A DNA stretch of 64,000 bases, taken from Lotus japonicus. Taxonomy: Eukaryota; Streptophyta; Magnoliopsida; Fabales; Fabaceae. Shown here one piece after another: positions 47,701 to 60,802 of this stretch. The position numbers and the translations under genes are program-made. The first letter of the stretch is position 1. Every line of letters starts with the position of its first letter. The stretch covers positions 47,358,066 through 47,422,065 of the forward strand of contig NC_080042.1 in assembly GCF_012489685.1 (NCBI RefSeq). The letters are read 5' to 3'. The notes below the pieces were generated by a model. The model was not told the origin of the DNA and did not search any database. It worked only from the letters and a program-made list of their open reading frames with translations.

Positions 47701-50700
47701 CAAAGAAGAGGGTGCAAAAATTGAGCAACTTGTGAAAAAAGTAAGAGAAAAGAAATATGAAAAGGTCCAAGTTGAAGAAGATGGTGGTCTGAGGAAAGAT
47801 ATAACTAGGGAGAACACACATGAAGAAACACAAGAGCCTAAGGTTCTAGGTAAGGAAAAAAATCAGCATTGTTTATATGAAGAGATGGGGAAAGGAACAT
47901 ATGAAGCCAGCTCTACAGCAAGAAAGTTTCCTATGAAAGTTGCAGATTCACTTGGAAAGACAAGAGAGGGATCAAAGGATAAAGAGATAGAAGAATCAGA
48001 AGAGGTCAAAGGAGATGAGGCGATAATAATGAGTGGGGAGACAGAACTTTTTGGTTCTACAACAAAGAAAAAAATTGAAGAGTCTCAGAGTGGAAGAACT
48101 GCCCAGACTTTGCAAGAAGCACCAGAGGAAAAACATCCAAAAGCAGTAGAGAAAAGAACTCCTGAAAGAGATTTGCAATCTGCAAAAGTAGAAGGTAAGG
48201 AATTGAACGAGGTTGAACAAGGGAGTGCACAGGATAAGAGACAGAAGACAAAGCTGCTACCTCCAACAATTCAAAGCAATGAGACTCATGAATCAAAGAA
48301 TGATCAAAGTGCCAGCCAAGGTACTTTACAGCCAAAGAAATCAAAACATGTGGGAGAAAGACAACAATACACTAATGACAAAGAGATCACCAAAGAGGTT
48401 CCAACTATAGAAGATCAAGTGGATAAACCATCATCAGTATCATGGTTTCCATCAACTCAGCAATCCCAGATAGATGAGAAAGATAAACTATATGAAGGTA
48501 GTGCAGCAAAATATAAAGCATCACAAGAATCACAAAAGGAAGATCCTACTAAAGAGATGCAAAATTTAATTGAAATGAAGGAGAACCAAGAATGTAAACA
48601 AACGGAAAAATTGAAGCCAAAAAATCCTCTAGAGAAGAACTATAAGAAAGGAGAAGTCATTACAAAAGATGAACTTCACAGAAGACAAAAAGGGAGGGAG
48701 ACAATTCAAGAAGAAACTGCAGAGCCTAAAATTAAAATTGATGATAGAGATCAACAATATGTGCCAATGGATTTTGGCAAGGTAGTTGTAAAAGTACTTA
48801 CTATAGAAAATGAGATGATCGAAAAAGAATATGTAGCAGATGCTAGCCCAATAGCTGAACCTGAAAGGATGGAAATCAAAAGGGACTTCAGTGCAAATCT
48901 TAAAAGAGATGACAACACTACTGAAAATGTTATTGATGAGAAGCCCAAGTTACAGGAGGAAATTCTAAAAGCTGATAATGAAAAGGTGGATACAATTAAA
49001 TGCATCTCAGAGTCTATGAAAACCTCACAAGAGAAAGAGCTTCATATGAAATCAGAAGCTTTTGAGAAAGAAGCAGAGTCTTCACTTGAAAGTGTAGAAA
49101 GTGTGGGAGTTGAAGAGGCGGTTCCGAAAAATCAGATTGAAGAGCTACAGCAGAAAGACTTGTCACCTCTAACAGAAGAAATGAGAAGCAAAGAGCCTCT
49201 AGAATTTGAAAAACCAGTTATAGAATGGAAATTTCCAAAGACAAAAGGGGATGGCCCTTTACTAGAATCGAGAGAGAGGGAACGATATGGTTACAGCTCC
49301 GAAGACACTAAAGCTGCAAAAGAAGAGATGCCAAAAAAAGTACAACAATATGTTCCAATAGATTTTGGCAAGGTAGTTGTAAAAGAACTGACTATAGAAA
49401 ATGAGATGCCAAAAAAAGAATACACACAAGCTGAACCTGAAAGGATGGAAACCAAAAGTGGCTTGAAAGCAACTTTTGAAAGTGATGAACACACTGTTGA
49501 AAATGTTATTGATGAGCAGTCCAGGATACAGGATGAAATTTTAAAAGCTTATACTGGAATGGTGGATAAAGCTAAATGTATCCCAGAGTCCATGGAATCA
49601 ACACAAGAGAAAGAGCATTATACAAAATCAGAAGTAGTTGAGAAAGAAGCAGAATCATTGGAAGCAATGTCTTCACTTCCAAGTGTAGAAAGTGTGGAAG
49701 GTGAAGAGACGGTTCCAAAGAATGAGATTGAAGAGCTACAGCAGAAAGATTTGTCACCTCTAACAGCAGAGATGAAAAGCAAAGAGCCTCAGGAATTAGA
49801 AAAGCCAACTAGAGAATGGAAATTACCAAAGACAAAAGGGGATGTACCTTTACCAGAATTGAGAGAAAGGGAACGATATGGTTACGGCTCAGAAGACACG
49901 AAAGCACCAAAAATTACAGCATATCAAGAAGAGTTATTGAAACAAGGCCATGGAGAAGAAACCGTTCTTGAGAAAAGGAAAGGGTCAAAGTTTGCAAACA
50001 GTGAAGAAGCCAAAGAGGCTTCAAGACAATTACTCAAAGGAGAGAATGGAAAAACTACTCAAACAGCAGAAGAAAAGAAGCCTAAAATGAAGGAAATAAC
50101 TCCAGAATTTGAAAATGCTAGTGGATTGAAACAGGTTGCAGAAAAAATGCATGAGACTGGAAAGAGAGAACATCAATCAGAAGAAGTCACTACTAAAATG
50201 GGGGCTGACCCTCCAACACCGATTGAAATAACTCGAAACAAAGAAGTTGAAAGGAAAGAGCCTCGCGTATTATCAAGGCCAAGCATAGAGAATGAAATGC
50301 CAATGATAAAGGATCCACAGCAAGAAAAGGAGGAGGAAAGGCTCATTCATGCACTGGAACTAGAAGCAACTACTTCAAAAGAAGAAGGATTTGCACAAGC
50401 TACAAAAAAACTTTCTAATGCAAAGAGTAACGCTGAGCCAAAATTTGACATTGATAAGCCAAAAGAATCAATTGAACCCACAGAAGGAGCTACAACATCA
50501 GAGGTAGTAGCAGATAAAGGGGCTCAACTATCAAAATTTTCAAGCTCATCAAGCACTCAGCAGCAGTTTGAAGTTGAAGAAAAAGACAAAAAAGATGCTG
50601 ATCATGAAGTTGGACATCAAGGGTCACAAGAAATAAAGGACTCTAATATAAATGTACAAGAGTCAACCAGAATTGAAACAGAACAAGCAGTTGACAAAAT

Positions 50701-50992
50701 AGAAAATCTACAACCACAGTCCCCTGCAGATCAACAATGCATAATAAACAAAGATCAGGAACAAAAACATGAAATTGAAGAAGAAAGAGCCTATGAGCAA
50801 AGAGATGAAGTATGTGGGGAAGACTTTCAAGTATTAGAGGAGCAAAAAGAATGTAAAGAGGAAGCGAGTGGAGGGAAAAAGGAGACAAAATGGTCAAAGA
50901 AATTGTATGTTCCTTTGGTCTTAGCAGGAACAGCTCTCCTTGTATCTCTTGTATTTGTATTTGTTCGGCATAGAAAAGCTAGAAAAAGATAA
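44778..50992 (+). CDS. RTM2-like protein: HSP20 domain, giant charged region, membrane anchor
   Basis: Exon 1 is 44778-44922 (MELALGLKITKTRDDIAS...). The intron is 44923-45368 (gtcagt...tacag, phase 1). Exon 2 is 45369-50992. The product is 1922 residues. Residues about 35-130 form an alpha-crystallin/HSP20 domain (FILSAYLKGYKRNDIDIKIS, KISISGKKP, KEVKITGFNRVFKIPDGVN, WSINIFMPK). Residues about 140-1890 are extremely rich in Glu and Lys, with recurring KE, EE and TKE motifs, probably disordered or coiled-coil. The C-terminus LYVPLVLAGTALLVSLVFVF + VRHRKARKR is one membrane helix with a basic tail. This is the layout of Arabidopsis RTM2, a small-HSP-like phloem protein that restricts potyvirus long-distance movement. 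Usual family members are far shorter (a few hundred residues). A tandem duplication lies at 48752-49915. The open frame of 5.6 kb argues for selection. Confidence 0.88.
48752..49915 (+). repeat. Tandem duplication of about 195 codons inside the RTM2-like gene
   Basis: Unit 1 (about 48752-49330) begins QQYVPMDFGKVVVKVLTIEN and ends RERERYGYSSEDTKAAK. Unit 2 (about 49342-49915) begins QQYVPIDFGKVVVKELTIEN and ends RERERYGYGSEDTKAPK. Shared blocks in order include ENVIDE, EEAVPKN/EETVPKN, EELQQKDLSPLT and PKTKGD. Unit 2 differs by small in-frame indels, so the reading frame has been kept. Confidence 0.85.
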
Positions 50993-50999
50993 ATTTGTG

Positions 51000-52230
51000 C
51001 ACTAAAGTATGAAGAAAATCCTGTGTAGTATGCTTGTTTTGATAGCAGTACTAAGTATTAATGCTCAAAGTGAATTGAAGTTCACATTACATATCAATTT
51101 TGAAGCCAAGCAAAATGTATGGAGAAGAGCGTGTGGATGTGGTGGCTTGTTTATTCTGTACATAACCGCTTGTCTAAAGTTCAAATTACATGTTTCACAT
51201 TTCACAAGGCTCACACAATTCTCTTACTGTAAAAATACTCGGGTTGAAATATCTTTACTAAGCTCATTTATTTTTGGCATTACATTTTTTTTTATGTAGG
51301 TACTTATCTCAGGGCCAGGTGCTCTTTGGGCTGGGCTCCATTCCTATAGAAGGGTATATATTTTGAAGGTAATAGAAAGAATATAATAATTTTGACCAAA
51401 TAAAAAAAAGAAAGAATATAATAATTATTGAATGACAAAAATTACTATTATGTAAGTTAGTGAAATCGCCCTTATTAGAATGTTACAACAAATTTAAATC
51501 ACTTGTTTTCTTTTGATGCTTTTAACCGTAACAGTTAGTTTTATCGAACATTTTTTTCAATTTGATAATTTTCCAGCTTTTAATTAACTTATAAGCTTTC
51601 AACTACTTTTTCAGTTAGATTTGTCAAACATAGCTTATATATTTTGGGATGCTTTTTAACAAAATTATAACAAATCCCACACACGCTCTAAATAATTAAG
51701 ATTGTGATGAGAAAAAGTTCATATCCTAGTAAAGGTTGACATTCTAACTGCACTCTTAAGTTTCAAAAAAAACATTTATATGCCAGAAATTACCATGCTC
51801 CGCCTCCAAGAATGCAAGAAGAGGGAAATTAAAATGTTAGTATTTGCAAAAGATTTCCTTAGAAATTTAATCCTAGAAAATGACAGAAATCTTCTTTATC
51901 CATTCAAATTTTGTCTGTTGCATCAGGACAAAAACCTGGGTAACTTTTTTTTTACGAGCAAAACCTGAGTAATTTAAAATATATACTTATCAAAGGTGAT
52001 TTAAATATAATATCTTCAACTATTCAATAACTAAACTTCATTTTTAAAAGTAGAACCGGAGGTAGTTCTCCCTACATTTTAAAATAACTGTCTAAAAATA
52101 AAAGTAACACGCATATTTAGAAATGCAATTAAGATTGTTAAATTTTTGAAATATATTATTTATTGTACTAATTTACCTTTTGTATTGTATTTTTATCTCT
52201 CTTTTTTATTGTTCTTAAAGGAGTATTATA
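51000..52230. other. 3' flank of the RTM2-like gene, mostly non-coding
   Basis: No further gene seen. The segment at about 52065-52220, starting 'ttctccctacattttaaaat' and ending near 'aaaggagtatta', looks like a degenerate Stowaway/MITE ('ctccctccgt' type). Confidence 0.4.
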
Positions 52231-52236
52231 TGAAAA

Positions 52237-54240
52237 AAGGTGCCTGATGTGGTGCCTCCTCCCAGATGCAGGTATGGTGCCTCCGTCTAGTTGGACCAGT
52301 AGCAACAAAACATGTATTAAATGAGGTGACTTTTCCATTTATCCTAAAATGATTTTTAAATAATATTGTTTCAGAAAAAAAAAAGAGTTTATATATTTGC
52401 TAACTGGTCCCTAACTAAAACAGTTACCATAGTAAAAGTAACTTTTTAACCTCTCAATTATTCATTATTCTTCATCACTCTCCAGTCTCCAGACTCTCTT
52501 CCTTCCCCAGAGAAGAACTTCCAGACGAGAGAGAGAGAGAGAGAGGAGAGGAGAAGACGAAGTTGTAGAGACGACATGGATCTACAACATATTCACAGTA
52601 GCATTTGAGTTGTGTTGGTAATTGGATTGAAGCATATAGGGAAAACCGTGAAATGGGACCAACAAGGGCAGAAATCACAAGCAAATTTTAAACATACAAG
52701 TCAAGCACATTAAGCAAAAGCACAAATACTTATAGCAGTATGCAGTAGGGTGGGTGCATTTGGCTTCTGTATGCTGCACAAAGTAAGGACCCATCGACAA
52801 ACTTTGCAAATGCAATGTGGTATTGTCATCTTTCTTGGGTAAGAAAACTAATATTCTGCCATCTAATTTTTCAAACTCTGAATTTCATTCCAGGCTCTGC
52901 TCAGTGCTAATCTTCTATTACTTCAAGTAACAATAAGTCAATAATTATTCTAACCTTCAAAAATAAAGATAATCCAACAAACACATGCATTATTTGCAGA
53001 ACCATGAAACAATATAACAAACATTACTTAACAATATATTATACATTACTTAGAAGTTGATCACACAGTCACTTGCAAATAGCACACACAGTAAGGTATC
53101 ATATAAGACGTCAAGCCTAATAATTTTTAATGCTCCAAAATCTGGTACATATTGTCATTTATATAATACTTCCTGCCTAAATCACTTTGATCAGGAGAGA
53201 AGGTTTCATTACCCCTGCAATGACAAGCCAAATTCCAAGATTCAAAGCTTTGATGAGAAAAATGGAATTTTCAGTTTGAGTAACAGGAAGATAATGGCAT
53301 GAGAAGTAGAAATAAAATTGTTCATGAGCTCATAAAGTTTCATATTATGCAGAAACCATAAAACGGAAAGGTGAAGATGGTCCTAATGATTAACAGAAAT
53401 CTCCTTAGCTTATTCAAAATAATCACAAATTATAAAATACCCTAACTAAATGATCGAACAAGAAAATTGGTTAAACGAACCATTCCAAATTGAAATCAAC
53501 GATCGTGTAATCTGAACCATACCAGTTAATCAGAGCATCCAATTCAAAAGCACGTTTCTCTTCCTCGGAAGAATCCTACAATAAGCTTCGACAGAGCACT
53601 TCTTTTGCAGAAGGACAACGAAGCCAATAGCGATTGCGGCCCCTCTCAACGATTGTGCTCCTGCTCAACGACGAACAAGCTTCGACGAGAGACAATGGCC
53701 AACGACAGTCACCAACGACGGTGGTGATTTGCAGTGAGCGATATTCGACGGAGCTATGCGAATGAACGTTAGGGTTCGATGGCAAAGATTGAATGAAAGA
53801 GGAAGGTTAGGGTTCGATCTCTCTTCGACGAAGTAAGGGTTCGATGGGAGACTCTGAAAGAAAGAAGGTTCATCTGAGTTCGATTGGGCATTTAGTAAAA
53901 TGGGTTCCTCCTATCAAAGATGTAGAATGGAAGATGAAGAAGTGTGAGATTAGGGTTTACTGGTGTGTTGAAGATGAACCAACAATGTCTTTTTCAATCT
54001 TCAAACTAAATCTCACTCATGGTAAAAATTCATATTAACCATAGGAAACTTTCTAACAATTGCTAAAAAACCCTTCTCAAAATTAATATCATAATTTATT
54101 ACGAATTTATAGAAAAAACTGAAATTGATGGAAAATAAAAGATCTGGTATAGTAATTGCCACATGTCTCTTTCCTATTTGACATACCACATAGAGGCACC
54201 ACACCCACATTTTCCCACAGGCACCATAGAATTTACCATG
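52237..54240. repeat. Candidate degenerate DNA transposon with GGTGCC end repeats
   Basis: The left end at 52237-52292 contains three GGTGCC(T) motifs. The right end at about 54192-54230 contains the inverse (GGCACC) twice, in a similar pattern. The interior is non-coding; 53560-53830 is GC-richer with repeated 'gaagctt/cgacgag' and 'agggttcgat' motifs. No transposase and no confirmed target duplication. Confidence 0.35.
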
Positions 54241-54259
54241 AAAAAATATCAATTAATGT

Positions 54260-55540
54260 TCTATTGAAATTCTAAGTGGACAGTTATTATCAAACAAATT
54301 TCAATTAATGCTTTATTGATAAAAAAAATTAGGTCTTTGGGGGAAAAGTGATTTTTTATGTTTTAGAATGACATTTTGAAAAAAATAAATAGGATGTTAC
54401 CCAAAAAAAGACAACCCCTATAGCAATATGAAGGGTTATGATTTATGAAGAATATATTGGCTAGAATAGAAATGATTGAGTCAAACCTTGACTAGATCCC
54501 GGATCAAGTGCCTAGTGTCACCTTGCTAAGAAATTCAATCCTGGATGGTACTGGAGAAAGTCAAGGTCAAACCACTTTAATAGCTTTTGACTGGAAACTC
54601 AAACTCACAATAACAGATTCATCCCCCCAATATTGGGCAGCTGTGGCAATAACTATTCTAAATAAGTTTTTTTTTTCTATCTATAAGTTTTTTTTTTTAG
54701 ATTCGAACTTATGTGATCATCCTTACAGAAGATCTATTTGCTTACCACACTAGATTAAAAACTTTTTTTTTTAACGTAGATCAGAACTTTATTCGTTAAG
54801 TTTTTTTTTTTCGAAAGACAAACGAATAAGTAAGTTAATTATTTGGTATATTTCCAATTGGGCTTTCCATTTTCTACTTAATATCCGAAATACTTGCTTC
54901 CAATTATATTTATGCATTTATTTAAATTTAATCTTAGGTCAGAATGTAACACTCAGTTTCTGTCTAACTTCAAAACCTTATCAGAACATATCTCACAATA
55001 AGGAGTTTTATAATAAGGGACGGAGGGAGTATCTTATTAAACCAGATGATGGGCTAGTAATTAAACACCATGTATCAAACTGGAAGATAAATGTTCAGTA
55101 GAGCTTCATCAACAATTGGACCTTGGTGAAAATTAAACAATCCCAAATGCTAAGCTTCATAAGAGCTTACAAACTAGAGCACTCTGCTCTTACCATTTAA
55201 GAGCATGTTATTACCACTTCTCTTTTCTCAATTAATTCTGAAATGCATAAATTACTCATTCACACATGTGTAGACTGCACGAGAAGCTTTTAGGTTTATC
55301 TAATTAAGGAGAAATTGATCCAAATGTGTTATTAGTCATGAACAGCATTAGCTATAACCAGATGCAGTAAATCAAAGAGAAAATTGATTGTACATTAAGC
55401 GAGATCACAAGACCAAAAACAAACAGCACAGACCACAAAGGTCCCCTTCAAACATCCTAAATGCTATACATTTTCTATGATTAATAGATACATGACTCCC
55501 TCCAAATGGAAGATCCTCTGACATGACAGGGAATGAGACA
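54260..55540. other. Intergenic region
   Basis: No gene. 'aataagggacggagggagta' at about 55013-55032 is a Stowaway-type terminal repeat standing alone, probably one end of a decayed MITE. Sequence from about 55370 is likely 3' UTR of the minus-strand gene that ends at 55562. Confidence 0.45.
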
Positions 55541-55561
55541 CCGGGGACGATGGTTTTGCTA

Positions 55562-56722
55562 CTAGTCTCTACCAAGTGAATCAAGCCCGTCCATTCGACT
55601 GCACACAATTCTTCGAAAAACCTCCCTCACTTGGCACTCCAAAGGGTCCAATCCCTCTTTCAAGTCCTCACAGACACTCACAACATCCTGCACTCTATGC
55701 CTAACCTCCTCCTCTTTCTTCTCACTCAAAGGAAACTGCACAGAATCCCCCAACTCATTCATCGCCCTAGCACACTTCTCAATCTGCTGAATCTCCCTCA
55801 TCAGCCCACAAGAATTCTTCCTCTCCCTCTTCCTCGACTCCTCCAGAATCCGGTCGTGAAGCGAGGTCATCGGAGCAGCCCACAAAAACTGCCGCGGAAC
55901 CGAGAAATGCAGGTTCAAGCCCCGGTCCTGGCAAGGAATCGCAGCCACGAGAGCCCACATAGTGAACAATAGAATCGAACTCATTGTGTAAACAACCAAT
56001 GCAAGGCCATTGGTAGCAACAATTTCACTCGCCTTAGGAGGGCTCAGGTTGTTCCCAATTGCTTGTAGTTGCCTCGCAGCAGACCAATTCCGCGAGACAC
56101 TCCATGAAAGCGATCGAAATTGACCAAAAGTTGAAGATGATCCAAGTAAATGATGATGATTGTGATGAGAATTATGAATTTGATTATGATTGTTTCTACC
56201 AAATGATCTGTTTCTATGTGCTATGGAATTAGCATTAGAATCCTTGTCATCTAGCATCCCAATAGCTAAATCAACAAGAGCCTTTTTGGCCCGGCGAAAT
56301 TGACCCTCACCAATGTTCTTTTTCTGATCCAAAGCACATAGAACAATCTCCAAGAGCTTCTTCCATTGCCTAATCTGCTCAATCCCATCACGGATTGCGT
56401 TACAAACATCCAACGCCTTCACACTCCGCTCGAAGAAATCACCCACCATGCGATCCAAAGGGGATTTCACCACTAGCGCCTTGTGGTTGTGGAGAATCAT
56501 CCTGAATTCCTCTTGGCAACATATGAATGAATCAAGGAGCTTCCTAATCCACGAAAGTGAGAGCAATTCATCGTTTGAAACCGAAGACAGCTCGCTGAAT
56601 CGGTCAGTGACGTGTTTCTGAAACGAATCAAGCTCCGGGTCAAAAGTTGAACCTTCCATGGAGTGAACCTGAGCACCACGGAAACTCAGAATTGAACCTT
56701 GAAATTCTGCTTTAGTACGCAT
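55562..56722 (-). CDS. BYPASS1/ROH1-like protein (DUF793)
   Basis: Intronless frame of 386 residues. The start ATG at 56722 ([18 protein letters not shown]) is preferred; upstream codons in frame use no ATG. Typical family parts are [18 protein letters not shown] near the N-terminus; [54 protein letters not shown]; a His/Asn-rich linker ([14 protein letters not shown]); and a hydrophobic segment ([20 protein letters not shown]), probably a membrane helix. A helical end with [20 protein letters not shown] and FRRIVCSR follows. BPS1 proteins suppress a root-made growth-arrest signal, and ROH1 binds exocyst Exo70 subunits. Length and lack of introns are normal for the family. No damage seen. Confidence 0.9.
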   Translation of the reverse strand: MRTKAEFQGSILSFRGAQVHSMEGSTFDPELDSFQKHVTDRFSELSSVSNDELLSLSWIRKLLDSFICCQEEFRMILHNHKALVVKSPLDRMVGDFFERSVKALDVCNAIRDGIEQIRQWKKLLEIVLCALDQKKNIGEGQFRRAKKALVDLAIGMLDDKDSNANSIAHRNRSFGRNNHNQIHNSHHNHHHLLGSSSTFGQFRSLSWSVSRNWSAARQLQAIGNNLSPPKASEIVATNGLALVVYTMSSILLFTMWALVAAIPCQDRGLNLHFSVPRQFLWAAPMTSLHDRILEESRKRERKNSCGLMREIQQIEKCARAMNELGDSVQFPLSEKKEEEVRHRVQDVVSVCEDLKEGLDPLECQVREVFRRIVCSRMDGLDSLGRD

Positions 56723-57150
56723 TTTCACATACACAACAAGATCAATCAACACAGAAACTTCTAGGTGTTATCTCTCAAAATCAACACAGACCCAGTTGCC
56801 AAAATCCGAAATTTGGATCAAAAAGTTTGAAATTTTCAACAATTCAAGCTGAAAACCGGTACCCACTTCTCAAAATATGGAATTCAAATCCTCTTTTGAT
56901 TGGAAAGCTTGGAACTAGAAAATTGGTGAAACCCAGAATTCCGGAATTCGAAATTGGATTGAAACCCACGAAGGAATTGGGCAAGGGAAGCGAAAAGTTT
57001 GGAGAATTTGGAGAGAGAAGTGATGAGAGAGAGAAAGCGGTTGAGTGAGGAATGGAAGTTGGAACCCTAATGGGGAGGAGTGAGGGGTTTTATTGGGGAA
57101 AATTGGACCGCGTAGTTTAATGGTCGTTGGGAAATGAAACAAGAAAATGG
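56723..57150 (-). promoter_or_regulatory. 5' UTR and promoter region of the BYPASS1-like gene
   Basis: Purine-rich on the plus strand (C/T-rich leader on the minus strand at 56990-57060), as usual for plant 5' UTRs. A plus-strand open frame at 56827-57048 is a by-product of this composition. No single TATA box can be assigned. Confidence 0.4.
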
Positions 57151-60100
57151 AAAAAAGTTATTTCCATAAATAGATTGAAAACAAAATATTCACTTTAATC
57201 ACTTGGTTGGTCATTAGTGAAAATTAAGGTTTTTTATTAAACAAGAAAGTTAAGGTTATCTCACACGTTGCGGACACGGTGCGAGGAGAAAGAATCTAGA
57301 TTACTCATGTGGAGATCAACGTCTTACAAGGTGTGCTAGAATTTGCTAATTTTAAACTAGTGTTGTTCTAATGTTGTTTTTTTTTCTAAACTAATAAAAA
57401 ATAACTATTTAATTAGCAATTAAATAAAATTTAGGTGAAATGGTGTATCCTCCTAACTTTTCAACCAAAATATCCTCTGAATTATGTTTTGTTTCTATAA
57501 AATGTTAATTAAAGATGAAGTAATTTGTTGAATCGGAGGATGATTCGCCTGAAATTGTTGGAGCATATAGCAACATTTAAAATTTAAAAATTGCAAATAG
57601 GTGTTGGTATATTAGTAGTAAGCTAGACCTCTATAATTGTGAGATACAAGCTCGAATCTCAAGAGAATTATTATTTGGGATAAACAACTACAATTTCTCA
57701 AAAGCATGAAAGACAAAAAAAAAATCATAATATTTTGTTGAAGTAGTTACTTTTGCTCGCCTGGAGGTGATGTGTGATTTTCTAGAATGTCAATGCAAGT
57801 TTGAGCGACACTTGTAACTGAATTTCCTTAAATCAATCGAAAGTTGTAGTTCCAATTAATGTGTTGGACCCCACAATTGGTCATGGGACATTAAGCGTCA
57901 TTTATAGCGCTAACACAGTCAACGCCTTTCGGTCACCAACTCATGTGCTTGTTGGGCTGCAAGGGGGCATGGGAGCAACGTGTTAGCCATGCTCGTTAGG
58001 GGAGCATGCTAGCAAGCCAGGCGGCAGAAGCGATTGAACACGACAGTCACACAGACTAATGGCATGAAGAGAGGGGGCCATTGATGCAATTGTGTGAGGA
58101 AATGATTTTCTCTATCTCTCCCTCATTAATGCTCCCTTTTTTCTCATTAGCACTTTCCTCATGAAGATAGCCTCATACTATGTTCTCATGTCTTGCCAAG
58201 CTACAAGAAAACGCTAGATTAGCAATGAAGATGTTTAATTCTCGCTATCAACAACAACAACTTTTCCTTTCGATACCACCTTTTTTTTCAAATAAAATAA
58301 AAATATAGTACTTTTGGCTTATACCATCAGAAACTTATGAATTTGACGGGAAACCTTGGCGGGAAAAATTACCGACGATAATGGTTGCATGTAACATGAC
58401 TGATAAACCACATCATCGGTAATGCGTGTTATTTCTAGTGGCTCTTTGTTAGCTGAGGACTCGGACTCGTTGGAAGCAAACGAAGAGAATCAACTAATGG
58501 TTTTACCAACATAATTTTCAGAACCTTTTAGTGTTATGACTAAGGCAAGGAGTGACCTTCTGATGGGAAACTATCTAGGCATGAGTTATGATTTACAGAT
58601 GAGACTCTTGTGCTCCAAATAGAGGCCCAGATTTGTACTCGCAAGGCAGCGCCATACTGGTGGTTTATTCATTTTTGCTAGCTGTTGATCCTGGTCGTTC
58701 CCACATAGGTTCTTTTGGGCTGCAGCCTCTTTTCCTTGTTCTAGATTGTTTGGTTTGAGGTTCTTTGGGTTTTGTGGCTATTTTGTTGGTTGCATTTGTC
58801 TTAGAATGTTTTATTAGTTGCGTTTGTTTTTCGTTTGGGGCCTTGAGTATCTAGATGTTCCTTTGGGGCTTATCTATTTTCTTTCATTATCGGTTTTTGA
58901 GGGGTCGATTGTTGTTCTTCTGATTTTTAGTCTTGTTTTCAAGTCCTTTTTCTTCTGGAGATGGACTTTGTACTTTTATCTACCCTGCAATATATATAAT
59001 TTCTACTTTCAAAAAATCGATACACACAAAATTTATAATATATAATATATGAGAGAAATTGCACTACTCTGATAGAAAAACCAGAGCATCCATTGGCCCA
59101 ATAAAAAAATCTAATATAGAACTCTAATATTATCTTAGAAATCAAGTTAGACCTAACCTACGTCAAAAGTTAGTTTAAATGTGATGTTTATTCTTTGTTT
59201 TAGCTAAGAGCATCCATTGTCGTGCTTGATTATACTAGTTCTTAGAGTTAAACAATGTTAGTTAACTTTTCTCCCATTAGCATGCTGAGGTGGGAGTGGG
59301 GTTAATTTAAGGTGCAATTCCTTTAGCAATTGGATTAAACAACTTCTTCTCTCGTACTTAATAATTTATTTATCTCAATTCGTTAAGTCGAAAAAAAAAC
59401 AAAATATAAATATCTAGATTGCTTATGTAAAAATAAGAAGCTTTAACTATTAATATAGAGTAAAATTTGCATTAGTTGTTTATGGATTGATATTTTGTAT
59501 TCACAAAAGTATTTTTAAGCAACTTAGATATGCAATTATGCCATTGTATCTCTAGTCAGCATGGAATGAAGTGTGCCACATGGAGAAGGAAGTGTTTTTC
59601 TGATTTGACGTGGAGTGGGTCATGTGGTCAAATGTCACTTTCTCGTAATAACAGGGTTTGATTGGGAAAGGGTGGAATGGGAGCAAGTGAACTGAGTCTA
59701 CGTTGGCGCGTGAAGTTGTGTTCGAGATTCGAGAAGGACTTGATCTTTTCTTCGAATTAATTATTCATTCAGTGGGTTTCTTCTAGTTCTACTTTCTAGA
59801 AACACAGAAGCGGTGAGTGACTGCGTGCCCTCAAATTATACCTCATCCACCTTGTCACATTCACATATATTCACATTCTGGTAAATCCATTTATACTATA
59901 GTGATAATGTATTTGTGTAAACTCAAGATCTTCGTGTAACCAAAACGAAAAAAAAAAAAAACTCAAGATCTTACCAACATTCGGTAGAACGGAATGGAAC
60001 AGAATAAGAGAGACATTCGGTTAATGATGTTTCACGTGTTGTATTTGGTGACTCCAAATTATTAGAATATTACCATAATTTTAATTATGTTATAACCTTT

Positions 60101-60780
60101 TACGTTTAATATTTAATTGAGTATAAGAAATTGAACTCAATTGAATATTAAATATAGAGCTTATTTATCATTGCTTATTTCATGACATAATCACTTATTT
60201 CAAAAAATAATTACTTATATATATTTTAAGCACCTTGTGTATGTTTTAAAAAAAAATAGAAATTTGATTATTTCTCTAAGTTATTTAGAGTTTATTTCAG
60301 ATAAAAAAATACAATTTTTTGGCTCTCTAAAAAAGAAATTAATTTTTAGAGATTTTGAGAAAAACATAAACCGATTTGTGTTTAGCTACTCTAACTAAAT
60401 TAATTATAATTTTTTATATCTCTCTCATCTATCATAATATATTTTTCTGATAAACTAGTTTGTCTCAGATTAAAAAATAATTATTTTTGGGTCTCTAAAA
60501 AAAGATTATGTTCTAGAAATTTGTGTTGGCTACACAAATTAAAATCCCTTTTTTTATCTTCTTTCTCATTTATCATAATAGATTTTCTTGATTTTTTTTT
60601 AAATTTTGATTTTTTTAAAACTTTAACTAACATCTTAAAATTAAAAAAAATGAATTTTAGATTAAAAAAAGTTACTTTTTTATATAAAAATAAGATGAAA
60701 CAAGCACATTCTAAAGTAGCTTTTATTTTCGATACATCGGAAAACTAAACAAACAAAACAACCAGACGACTCCTACCCTA
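57151..60780. other. Intergenic region
   Basis: No gene supported. 58530-59020 looks like a LINE 3' end ('gtacttttatctaccctgca' + 'atatatataatttctacttt' + 'caaaaaa'), without coding sequence. 59600-59830 has leader-like composition (ggtgagtgactgcg after 'cacagaagcg', a possible donor site) and could be a non-coding first exon, but no partner exon was found. 60230-60700 is very AT-rich. Confidence 0.4.
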
Positions 60781-60802
60781 CACCATCTCTGAGTAGCAGT
60801 AC

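Noticed and set aside
45445..50897. Many minus-strand open frames of 60-200 codons opposite the RTM2-like gene
   Set aside because: They are the complement of Glu/Lys-rich codons, giving Ser/Phe/Leu-rich nonsense with no domains. They arise from codon composition.
55631..55972. 113-codon plus-strand frame opposite the BYPASS1-like gene
   Set aside because: Lies entirely within the well-supported minus-strand coding sequence; His/Leu/Pro-rich without domain.
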